64,000 nt of DNA from an uncultured Rikenellaceae bacterium (GTDB taxonomy: Bacteria > Bacteroidota > Bacteroidia > Bacteroidales > Rikenellaceae). A model generated the notes under the pieces. The model did not search any database. It saw nothing but the letters and a program-made list of their open reading frames with translations, and had not been told where the DNA came from. The stretch spans positions 29,768-93,767 of the forward strand of contig CAJTLO010000007.1 in assembly GCA_910577285.1 (NCBI GenBank), written 5' to 3'. Position numbers and translations under genes: made by a program. This document shows, one piece after another, positions 54,495 to 62,047 of the stretch (position 1 is its first letter; every line of letters starts with the position of its first letter).

Positions 54495-54878
54495 TTACGG
54501 TTTGTAGGTTTCCACCTTGCCACCACCCGCAAGGCTATTTTGATGTATTATCGCCAACCCGAGGTCCCCCTCCAGAAAGACCATACGGTCGGTGGTGACG
54601 TGGAAGGTCTTGTTATGCGGGTAGGCAGTTATGTAGCTCGAGAGGAAGTCCGGATACTCGGTTTCCGCTTTGGCGGCAACCCTCTTTTTCGAGGCCTCCT
54701 TCACGGCCTTTTTCGGAGCCTCTGCCTCCGGCGCTTCCTCCTGACCGGGAACGTCGTCTTCAGGAGCCTCTGCCGGAGCCTCCGACGTCGGGAGGTTTTC
54801 CGGGACTTCCGGAACTTCGGGGGACGGCACCACCTGGGATATCTCGGCCTTTTCCGTATCGTTTTTTTTCATAGTCAT
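54495..54878 (-). CDS. Phage protein with acidic Pro/Glu-rich N-terminus
   Basis: 127 residues. Residues about 8-60 are rich in Pro, Glu and Ala (VPEVPENLPTSEAPAEAPED) and probably unfolded. A short globular C-terminus follows (FLSSYITAYPHNKTFHVTTDRMVFLEG). I do not recognise it. It lies between the sheath and the lysis genes and overlaps the next gene by 4 bases. It may be a structural adaptor. Confidence 0.65.
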   Translation of the reverse strand: MTMKKNDTEKAEISQVVPSPEVPEVPENLPTSEAPAEAPEDDVPGQEEAPEAEAPKKAVKEASKKRVAAKAETEYPDFLSSYITAYPHNKTFHVTTDRMVFLEGDLGLAIIHQNSLAGGGKVETYKP

Positions 54879-55378
54879 TTACGCTTTACAAGTTTGACAA
54901 TTACGTAACCTCCGACCGCCACAACGGCGGCGGTCAACACCTGCCCAAAACGCATCCAAAGCGTCTGCCAGCGCGTAAGGCGATTCACCTCGACAGTTTT
55001 TATAACCACCTCCCTCTCGGCCTTCGTTGTCGCTTGGTAGCGGTCTTTCAGCGCCAGATAGATATTCATGCTGTCGATCTCCGCCGAGGCCGTCACCACA
55101 TTATCGCGGATCTTTAACCGCGGGGGCGGAAGCCGGGTCCCCGATCGGTATTCCTCCACTTCGCGCACCCGAATCTGCCCCGAGCTATCGCACTCCAGCA
55201 GGGCGCGGACCATCGAACTGTCTGCCGGAACCGTGACTACCGTGTCCCGGATAGCCTCCCGGACAAAAACGCTATCACTCTGCCGCGTCTCCCCCGAAGC
55301 CGTCACGCGGCTTTTTGCCGCGCAGCCTGGCAACATCATCGCCAGCACTGTCGCCAATAGCCAAATCATTCTTTTCAT
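54875..55378 (-). CDS. Probable u-spanin (lipoprotein with C-terminal membrane helix)
   Basis: 167 residues. A signal peptide ending in lipobox MMLPGC (Cys about residue 19) and a C-terminal helix with a basic tail (VLTAAVVAVGGYVIVKLVKRK) bracket a periplasmic part. This layout is that of unimolecular spanins, which fuse inner and outer membranes at the last lysis step. The first 104 bases overlap the end of the holin gene in another frame. The assignment comes from topology and position, not from a domain match. Confidence 0.72.
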   Translation of the reverse strand: MKRMIWLLATVLAMMLPGCAAKSRVTASGETRQSDSVFVREAIRDTVVTVPADSSMVRALLECDSSGQIRVREVEEYRSGTRLPPPRLKIRDNVVTASAEIDSMNIYLALKDRYQATTKAEREVVIKTVEVNRLTRWQTLWMRFGQVLTAAVVAVGGYVIVKLVKRK

Positions 55379-55793
55379 TGATAATCTCTTTTATAACATC
55401 GTCTTTTTCAGATACTTTACCACGGAACCATTTCACAATGGCGAGAAATACCGGGTGCCCTGTGCTAACTGCCATATTTTCCAAAATGGAAAGCATTTCC
55501 ACCGCGCAGATGAAGGCGCCGATAGCCCGGTGGGCCACGAACCACTCCACATCAAAGGCGTGTTCGGCAGTATACGCCAGCGTCATGGCCAATATATAAT
55601 TTACCAGTTTGGCCACGCTTCGACGCAGACGTCGCGAAGAACGGGGAATCCGCCGCCTTTTCGAGGCCAGTACCCCCGTCACCATATCGGCGGCAACGAA
55701 GAGCATCAGTGCCACAAACATCTCGTACAGGGGTGAGAGGTAGGCCACCACGGCCAACCCCATCACCGTTAGAAATTCCTTAATGTTGGCCAT
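55275..55793 (-). CDS. Holin-like membrane protein
   Basis: 172 residues with three to four hydrophobic segments: FLTVMGLAVVAYLSPLYE, VALMLFVAADMVTGVLA, NYILAMTLAYTAEH and HRAIGAFICAVEMLSILEN. A charged helix follows (EKDDVIKEIINEKND). The layout matches phage holins of the phiLC3/BhlA-like group in Bacteroidetes. It is placed between the capsid gene and the spanin. The amidase is elsewhere in the prophage. Confidence 0.75.
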   Translation of the reverse strand: MANIKEFLTVMGLAVVAYLSPLYEMFVALMLFVAADMVTGVLASKRRRIPRSSRRLRRSVAKLVNYILAMTLAYTAEHAFDVEWFVAHRAIGAFICAVEMLSILENMAVSTGHPVFLAIVKWFRGKVSEKDDVIKEIINEKNDLAIGDSAGDDVARLRGKKPRDGFGGDAAE

Positions 55794-55799
55794 GATTCA

Positions 55800-56702
55800 T
55801 TATTTGCCCGGTTCCTCCGCACCCCCACCACCAACGGGGGCGGTCTTTTCGGAATAGATAGCAGCGGTATATTTGCCGCGAATCGGAAGCGCCGTAAAAC
55901 GCTGCTGGTATCCGAGTATGTCGCCGCGCTGTTCGGGGTCCTTGTATTTTGCGAATACTTCCGTCGTACCTACCGCACGCATCACCTCCGTGTCGCAATA
56001 CATCAGAGATGCCTGCGTATCGGTGGCCTCCACAATGGCCGAACCGTAAGCCTTCTTTGCGCCGGTGGCGGCCGTATAGTAAGGCAGGACGGAGGATGTG
56101 TAGGTGCTGATGCCCCAGATTTTGCCGGAGGCCATCATATCCTTGAATAGCTTCATATCCTCGGCCAACAGGTCGGCCTCGTGTATGCTGTTGAGAACGA
56201 GCACCAGCGAATCCACCGGCACGTCGCGCCCTGTGAACCAGCTACGCAGCCGGAGAATGTCCTCGAAGGAGAGGCCTTTCTGGCCGGCGGAATTCGGAGC
56301 GCCCGTAGTAGCCCGTACAGGCGTCAGGGCCTCACTTTTCGAGGGGGCCCAATTATTGGCCGCGAACGAGGCGGTTTGCCGGTGCAAAGCGTTCCGGTGA
56401 GCACGGACCACACTCTCCATCTTTTTGTATAACGACTCCATCTCCTCGATATTGCGCACGATCGTGTTTTCCGTATCGAAGGTGTGCAACGGTAACTCCA
56501 GCGGGGTGTCTGTTCGTTGGGCGGCCGGAATCGGGAAGGTGGTGTTATCTACCAGGACTTTAGGGTCTACCCCCGCCTCGGCCAGGTTGATTTTATTATG
56601 GTCCACAAACTCGGACATATCGACCGAGCGCGAGAGGAAGGATGTGGAGGGTATAAAGCCCTCTTTAATCATCGCAATCCAGACCTGTTTTTCTATTGCC
56701 AT
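55800..56702 (-). CDS. Major capsid protein
   Basis: 300 residues. It has the early part AMIKEGFIPSTSFLSRSVDMSEFVDHNKINLAEAGVDP (in halves), a middle helix with IEEMESLYKKMESVVRAHRN and a later segment AVGTTEVFAKYKDPEQRGDILGYQQRF. This pattern is common in major heads of Bacteroidetes Mu-like phages. The C-terminus is Gly/Glu-rich. It follows the protease/scaffold gene as in other tailed phages. Confidence 0.82.
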   Translation of the reverse strand: MAIEKQVWIAMIKEGFIPSTSFLSRSVDMSEFVDHNKINLAEAGVDPKVLVDNTTFPIPAAQRTDTPLELPLHTFDTENTIVRNIEEMESLYKKMESVVRAHRNALHRQTASFAANNWAPSKSEALTPVRATTGAPNSAGQKGLSFEDILRLRSWFTGRDVPVDSLVLVLNSIHEADLLAEDMKLFKDMMASGKIWGISTYTSSVLPYYTAATGAKKAYGSAIVEATDTQASLMYCDTEVMRAVGTTEVFAKYKDPEQRGDILGYQQRFTALPIRGKYTAAIYSEKTAPVGGGGAEEPGK

Positions 56703-56720
56703 GTTTTATAGTGATTTATG

Positions 56721-57713
56721 TTATACACGTCCGAGAATTTCGGCGTAGGCGTCCGGGTCTTCCGCTTTCAGTTTACGCAGACCGGCCATGTCGTTCTGCA
56801 TCCAAGCGTGCAGGTTCCACGCCTTGCGCTCGGCGGGAATGCTTGTCGAGCCTGTCGCCCCTTTCACCAGTGCCGAGAGCGAGGTCTTTGCCGGGATGGC
56901 TTCCAGGGCTGCCTTCGTGGCCTCGAAGTCCGCCGCGGCCAATCTTTCGTAAGTCGGGCGCTGGTCGGCCGTGATGCGTCCCTCCTTCATGGCGAGGGCG
57001 ATCATGTCGGCACTCGCCTTCTCACGGGCCGCCTTCGCTTCGGCTTCCAACCTCTCGCGGGCGGTCTTCTCTCTTTCATAATTGGCCGAAAGAGCGACCA
57101 CGGCGGCCGAGATGGCCGCACTGTCCGCACCTTCCGAAATTCCCAGTGCCACCAAAGCCGGGGCGGTGAGCGATACCGTGGCGGGCGTCTGTATCCCGCC
57201 GGTGTTGATACTTGGCATATTCTTATTGTTTAGTGTTAATTGTACGATATTTTCAAGATGGGCGGCCAACTGCTCGCCCTCGACCGGCTGCCGCTCCGAA
57301 TTGTAGATACACAGCGATAGAGAGCCGGAGTTGCTCGGGATGGGCGTTACCGAGAGTTCGAGCATTTCCCAACTGGTAACATATATCTCCGGCTCGCCGG
57401 TTACCGGATTCGGGCGGTATTCCGCAGCGTGGATATACAGGCCTATCGAAGCCCCTTTCAGAAAGCCCCGCTCGACCTGCCCTTTCCGCTCCCGCCCAAG
57501 CTCCGTACCCTCGTCGAACACAGGTAGGGCCGTCAGTAAGTCACCATCTACCGCAAGCCCCTCCCAGCAGCCGATAAGGCGGTCCGGGTTGTGGTTGTCG
57601 AGCATTACCGGGTTGGCGGTGAACCGCTCGAAATTCCCTCCGGCATTTTCCAAATAGAAACCGTGGGAGTTCTTTACGCGCTGGTCGTTTGCTATAAATC
57701 GTGGCAGAGGCAT
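56721..57713 (-). CDS. Prohead protease fused to a scaffold domain
   Basis: 330 residues. The N-terminal ~150 residues resemble HK97-type U35 proteases: DNHNPDRLIGCWEGL provides the His, and ELSVTPIPSNSGS the Ser/Thr region. A coiled-coil scaffold follows (NYEREKTARERLEAEAKAAREKASADM), with an Ala/Gly/Ser-rich C-terminus. The protease removes the scaffold during head maturation. It begins the leftward transcript. Confidence 0.78.
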   Translation of the reverse strand: MPLPRFIANDQRVKNSHGFYLENAGGNFERFTANPVMLDNHNPDRLIGCWEGLAVDGDLLTALPVFDEGTELGRERKGQVERGFLKGASIGLYIHAAEYRPNPVTGEPEIYVTSWEMLELSVTPIPSNSGSLSLCIYNSERQPVEGEQLAAHLENIVQLTLNNKNMPSINTGGIQTPATVSLTAPALVALGISEGADSAAISAAVVALSANYEREKTARERLEAEAKAAREKASADMIALAMKEGRITADQRPTYERLAAADFEATKAALEAIPAKTSLSALVKGATGSTSIPAERKAWNLHAWMQNDMAGLRKLKAEDPDAYAEILGRV

Positions 57714-57762
57714 TCGGTTTATTTTTCGGCAAATATCGGGCGAGAAAACAGGTTCAGCAATT

Positions 57763-57770
57763 TATATTTG
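57763..57770 (+). promoter_or_regulatory. -7 promoter box (TATATTTG) before the terminase genes
   Basis: Exact box 63 bases before ATG 57833, in the 119-base gap between the two divergent phage transcripts. No -33 element; a near match (GATATTTG) faces left for the head genes. Confidence 0.5.
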
Positions 57771-57832
57771 AACGGTTTAGGTGTTTTTAGTAGACGCGCC
57801 GCGAAGGGCCTTTCTTTGCAGAAAAAAGAAGA

Positions 57833-58264
57833 ATGGCAACCCCGAAACACAAGCTATACAAGGATGCGGAAACTCTCTTTGTAGAACAGGGTATGACGTG
57901 CGCGGCGATCGCCGAACAACTATCCATTACCGAAGCCACCTTATCGAAGTGGCGCAATACTATGAAGTGGGATACCCTCCGGGAGGCGGCTCTCGCCGCG
58001 CCCGGCACCATCCGCAAGATCCTCACATGCGAATTACAACACATCGCCGCCGGCGGCGCTCCCCGCGTAGATGCCGACGCGCTGAGCAAGGTGGCCAAAT
58101 CGCTCAACTATTTCGACGGCCGCGTATCGCTAAGTGTTATCATATCAGTATTTAAAGAGTTCGATACGTGGATGGCGGGCGTAGATCCTGCGCGGGCGGT
58201 CGAGATTTCCGAAGCACACCGCCTTTTCGTTAACCACCGTGCCGAAATAGACTCCAACCGATAA
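57833..58264 (+). CDS. Terminase small subunit-like protein (DUF1804-like)
   Basis: 143 residues. A helix-turn-helix begins at about residue 20 (MTCAAIAEQLSITEATLSKW). The rest is helical with HIAAGGAPRVDADALSKVAKSL. It fits the small DNA-recognition subunit found directly before the large terminase in Mu-like phages. It first ends 7 bases before the large subunit. Confidence 0.8.
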   Translation: MATPKHKLYKDAETLFVEQGMTCAAIAEQLSITEATLSKWRNTMKWDTLREAALAAPGTIRKILTCELQHIAAGGAPRVDADALSKVAKSLNYFDGRVSLSVIISVFKEFDTWMAGVDPARAVEISEAHRLFVNHRAEIDSNR

Positions 58265-58271
58265 TCCTGCG

Positions 58272-59834
58272 ATGGCTGTAGATATCAAATTACAAAAACT
58301 CCTGGGCGACTACGACGCCCATTGCCGGCGCATCGCCCGCGCCACGGTCATCAATCTGAACGAAACGCCCGCCGAACGCATCGCCCGCATAAAGGCGTTG
58401 GAGAGCGATTACGTGGCCTGGTTTGAATACTATTTTCTAAACTTCGCCAAAGCCCCGTGCGCATGGTTTCATCGCAAGATAGCCGACGACATTACCGACA
58501 GTGACGAGATATATGAAATGTTGGAGATATATCGCTCCGGCGCCAAATCCGTGCACGCCGACATGGGTATACCTCTGTATCTCATGTTCAAAGGGCGTCT
58601 CAAATTCATGCTACTCATCGGCCAGACCGAGGAAAAGGCACAGAAACTCCTCTCGGCCTGTCAGGCGCAGCTGAAATATAACAAACGACTTATCAACGAT
58701 TACGGGAACCGTTACCAGCATGGGGATTGGTCGGCCGGGAAGTTTCTCACCACCGACGGCGTGCGATTCATGTGTCTCGGTTTCGGCCAGGACGCGCGCG
58801 GTGTCCGTGAGGAGGAATGCCGACCGGACTATATAGTTGTCGACGACGTCGACAACAAAAAGCACGTCAACAACAACCGCATCATGCGCGAGGGCGTGGA
58901 ATGGCTTTTCGAGGACCTCATGGGATGTTTCGACGAGGCCGACGGAAGTGTGAAACGACTCATTTATGCAAACAACAATTTTCACAAAAACAGCATCACC
59001 AATCGCCTTAAGGACAAGTTCAAAGTGCAGATCGCAAAGGCCCGCGAGGCAGGCGTACCCTCGAAATACCGGATCATATCCGTGCCGGCCGTAAAGGACC
59101 TTACCACTTTCGAGCCGAACTGGCCGGAAAAAACATCGGCCGAATATTGGCGTAACAAGTTTCAAAATACCCCGTCGCGCTCGTTCATGCGGGAATATAT
59201 GCACGTCCACATGGAGGACGGGGCGGTGTTCCAGGCCGCGGACATGCAGTGGAAAAAGATGCTTCCTTACAGCGAATACGATGCCCTCGTATTTTACGGC
59301 GACCTCTCTTACAAAGCGGCCGCGTGTTTTAAGGGCATGATGCTCGTCGGGAAAAAGGGCCGCGAGTTCCACATCATCCACACCTTCCTGCGCCAGTCCA
59401 CGCGGGCTGTATTGGCCAAATGGCTCTACGATCTGTACGAAGACCGTGAATTACATCGCTGCCGCAAAATCCGCTACATGATCGAAGGTCTGTTCAGTAT
59501 GGACGAATTTATCAGCGATTTCGACGCCGAAGGCGATGCACGCGGGTACCATATCCCCGTGCGGGCCGACAAGCGGCCCAAGGGCGATAAGTACGATCGT
59601 ATCGAGGCCACGCAATCCTATTTCGAGCGGCGAAATGTGTGGCTCAATATCGACGAGAAGGAGAGCCCCGATCAGGTAGAGCTGGTGGACCAATATCTCG
59701 CTTTTGAAAAGGGGAGCGGCTCAATGGTAGACGGCCCAGACGCCGTCGAAGGGGCCCTTTCAGAGCTCAACAGCGTGACCAGGACGCAGAAGGCTACCTA
59801 CCGGGTGGGATTCAGAGATTCACGAAAATACTAA
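58272..59834 (+). CDS. Terminase large subunit (Mu gp28-like)
   Basis: 520 residues. ATPase half: the Walker A region is degenerate (LIGQTEEKAQKLLSACQAQL), and Walker B is DYIVVDDVDNKKH. The nuclease half has acidic segments such as ALVFYGDLSYKA and EGLFSMDEFISDFDAEGD, as in RNase H-like terminases. It packages DNA into the head by cleaving flanking host DNA, in Mu by headful. Two-domain length is normal. Confidence 0.88.
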   Translation: MAVDIKLQKLLGDYDAHCRRIARATVINLNETPAERIARIKALESDYVAWFEYYFLNFAKAPCAWFHRKIADDITDSDEIYEMLEIYRSGAKSVHADMGIPLYLMFKGRLKFMLLIGQTEEKAQKLLSACQAQLKYNKRLINDYGNRYQHGDWSAGKFLTTDGVRFMCLGFGQDARGVREEECRPDYIVVDDVDNKKHVNNNRIMREGVEWLFEDLMGCFDEADGSVKRLIYANNNFHKNSITNRLKDKFKVQIAKAREAGVPSKYRIISVPAVKDLTTFEPNWPEKTSAEYWRNKFQNTPSRSFMREYMHVHMEDGAVFQAADMQWKKMLPYSEYDALVFYGDLSYKAAACFKGMMLVGKKGREFHIIHTFLRQSTRAVLAKWLYDLYEDRELHRCRKIRYMIEGLFSMDEFISDFDAEGDARGYHIPVRADKRPKGDKYDRIEATQSYFERRNVWLNIDEKESPDQVELVDQYLAFEKGSGSMVDGPDAVEGALSELNSVTRTQKATYRVGFRDSRKY

Positions 59835-59846
59835 ATACTAAACGAC

Positions 59847-60299
59847 ATGCGAAAAATTACAGACATCGTGCTGCATTGCAGCGCGACAAAAGAAGGGCAG
59901 CGGGTAACGGTCGGGGATATCGACCGATGGCACCGGGAGGCCGGTTATAAAAAGATCGGCTATCACTACGTAGTCTATGCCGACGGATCGATCCATACGG
60001 GGCGCCCCATTTGGGCGGTAGGTGCCCATGTACGCGGCCATAACGCCACCTCCATAGGAATCTGCTACATCGGCGGCCTGGATGCCGAGGGACGGCCGAA
60101 GGACACCCGTACCCCCGAACAGCGTGCCGCCATCTGTTACCTGCTCCAAAAGCTCCGCGAGGAGTTTCCGCGGGCACGCATCCGCGGACATCGGGATTTC
60201 TCTCCCGACAAAAACGGGAACGGGGTGATCGAGCCTTTCGAGTACATCAAAGAATGTCCCTGCTTCAATGCGGAGGACGAATATAAAGACCTGTTGTAA
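59847..60299 (+). CDS. N-acetylmuramoyl-L-alanine amidase (endolysin)
   Basis: 150 residues, amidase_2/PGRP fold like T7 lysozyme. Zinc ligands are visible: His in DIVLHCSATKEG (about residue 10), His in IRGHRDFSPDKN (about 115), and Cys in KECPCFNAEDEY (about 137). The catalytic-type Tyr/His region GYHYVVYADGSIHTG is also present. There is no signal peptide, so release needs the holin. It is on the opposite transcript from the holin and spanin, between terminase and the gp36-like gene. Confidence 0.92.
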   Translation: MRKITDIVLHCSATKEGQRVTVGDIDRWHREAGYKKIGYHYVVYADGSIHTGRPIWAVGAHVRGHNATSIGICYIGGLDAEGRPKDTRTPEQRAAICYLLQKLREEFPRARIRGHRDFSPDKNGNGVIEPFEYIKECPCFNAEDEYKDLL

Positions 60300-60793
60300 T
60301 GTTCATTACGAGGGAAGAACTACAGACGGCCATTTACGAATACCAGGTGGCCGACATTATCGGCGGCGATGTGGACGACATCGCCGTTCGGCACGCCGTG
60401 GCCGCAGCCGTATCGGAGGCCTCCAGCTATCTGAACGCCAAATACGACATACGCGCCATCTTCTCGGCTCGAGGTGACGACCGGCACCCGCTGTTGGTGG
60501 AACACGTTAAGAGCATTGCCGTGTGGTACATCATCAAGCGTGCGAACACCGACATCATTTTTGAGCGGGCGAAAGAATATTACAAAGCCGCTATCGACTG
60601 GCTGCGGCTGGTGGCCGGAATCGGCACCGAAAACGAAACGATAGCGCCGGATCTGCCCCTTCGCAGGCACGACCGGGGGGACGGTTCCGGCGTCGCCACC
60701 CGGCTCCGTTTCGGTAGTCACCCCAAGTTCGACCACGGTCTCGATGATGCAACACCCTTTAAACACCCTTTAATCGGCTTGAATCGTGAATAA
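60299..60793 (+). CDS. Mu gp36-like protein (DUF1320)
   Basis: 164 residues. Start MFITREELQTAIYEYQVADIIGG leads to a helical part (HAVAAAVSEASSYLNAKYDIRAIF) and a central WYIIKRANTDIIFERAKEYYK phrase. This is the DUF1320 pattern of Mu-type neck proteins. It overlaps the amidase stop by one base (TAATG) and the portal by 8 bases. Confidence 0.8.
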   Translation: MFITREELQTAIYEYQVADIIGGDVDDIAVRHAVAAAVSEASSYLNAKYDIRAIFSARGDDRHPLLVEHVKSIAVWYIIKRANTDIIFERAKEYYKAAIDWLRLVAGIGTENETIAPDLPLRRHDRGDGSGVATRLRFGSHPKFDHGLDDATPFKHPLIGLNRE

Positions 60794-62024
60794 ACCCACC
60801 GCACCCGACAAATCCCACGGTCGAGAAAAAAGAGGGCCGGAAAACGGCCGAAAACAGCAATCCCGGACTCCAGCCCGACGGGAGGGGTATGTTACGCGCA
60901 TCGTCCCGAAATACGTTACCCGGACACGATCGGATATTGCGACGTGGAAAGCCGCCTTGCGGGCCGCCGACAGCGTGGATCATCCGCGACGCGCCCGGTT
61001 GCAGCGGCTTTATACGGACATCATGCAGGATGCCCACCTCACCTCGCTCGTCGAACTGCGCCTCCAGTCGTTGCTGGGGGCGCCCTTCACGCTGAAACGA
61101 AACGGCGAAATCGACGAAGAGAGTACCGCCCGTTTAGCATCCGCGGCATGGAAACGAGAGCTTGACAGATTTGCGTGGGAGGAGATTCTGTACGGTCATT
61201 CCCTTGTCGAACTGACCACCACGCCGGAGGGAACGCCGAAGGTGGAGTTGCTCCCGCGGACGAACGTCATACCGACGGCCGGCGTACTCCTGCTTTCCGA
61301 AGACGACGACACCGGCATCCGCTACCGAGAGGCCCGAGAGTACGGCACGTGGGTATTGGAGTTTGGAAGCCGCTCGGATTACGGATTACTGAACAAGGCC
61401 GTCCCGCATGTCTTATTTTCGCGATTCGCACAGTCGTGTTGGTCGGAGCTCTGCGAAATATACGCCATACCGCCCCGCGTTTTGAAGACCAATACGCAAG
61501 ACCCGGAAATGCTCGACCGGGCCGAAATGATGATGCGCGATATGGGCGCGGCGGCCTGGTACATCATCGACACGAACGAGGCCTTCGAGTTTGCGAAGGG
61601 CGCCGATACGAACGGCGACGTGTACAACAACCTTATCCGAGTTTGCAAAGAGGCTACGTCGCTGCTCATCTGCGGTGCGCAGCTGGGACAGGACACGTTA
61701 AACGGCAATCGCTCGAAGGAGGAGAGCAGTCAGAAACTTTTCGATAAGATTATCCAGGCCGACCGCAGCCGCGTACAGGGCTATTGGAACGAATGTATTT
61801 TGCCGGCTCTCGCCCGGATTGGGGTCGTTCCCGCCGGTGTGGTATACGAATACCAGCAAGAGGAGGACCTGGAGAAGCTCTGGAAGCAGGCCCACGAGGC
61901 CATGCAGTATTACCATGTAGAGCCCGAGTGGATCCGCACGAAATTCGGCATCGAGGTTACCGCCGAGAAGGATCTGACGGCCGGAGGGCTGCAACTGGGT
62001 GCCCGCGATGCTTTTTTCGCCTGA
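60786..62024 (+). CDS. Portal protein (DUF935, Mu gp29-like)
   Basis: 412 residues. DUF935 blocks are visible: DAHLTSLVELRLQSLLGAPFTL, RFAWEEILYGHSLVELT and FAQSCWSELCEIYAIPPRVLKT, then CGAQLGQDTLNGNRSKEESSQKLF. The portal is the ring through which DNA enters the head. The C-terminus LGARDAFFA and stop overlap the start region of the MuF gene. The last codons contain the heptamer T TTT TTC (62012-62018). Confidence 0.88.
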   Translation: MNKPTAPDKSHGREKRGPENGRKQQSRTPARREGYVTRIVPKYVTRTRSDIATWKAALRAADSVDHPRRARLQRLYTDIMQDAHLTSLVELRLQSLLGAPFTLKRNGEIDEESTARLASAAWKRELDRFAWEEILYGHSLVELTTTPEGTPKVELLPRTNVIPTAGVLLLSEDDDTGIRYREAREYGTWVLEFGSRSDYGLLNKAVPHVLFSRFAQSCWSELCEIYAIPPRVLKTNTQDPEMLDRAEMMMRDMGAAAWYIIDTNEAFEFAKGADTNGDVYNNLIRVCKEATSLLICGAQLGQDTLNGNRSKEESSQKLFDKIIQADRSRVQGYWNECILPALARIGVVPAGVVYEYQQEEDLEKLWKQAHEAMQYYHVEPEWIRTKFGIEVTAEKDLTAGGLQLGARDAFFA

Positions 62025-62047
62025 GCCCGGCAGGTTATTACGCGGGG

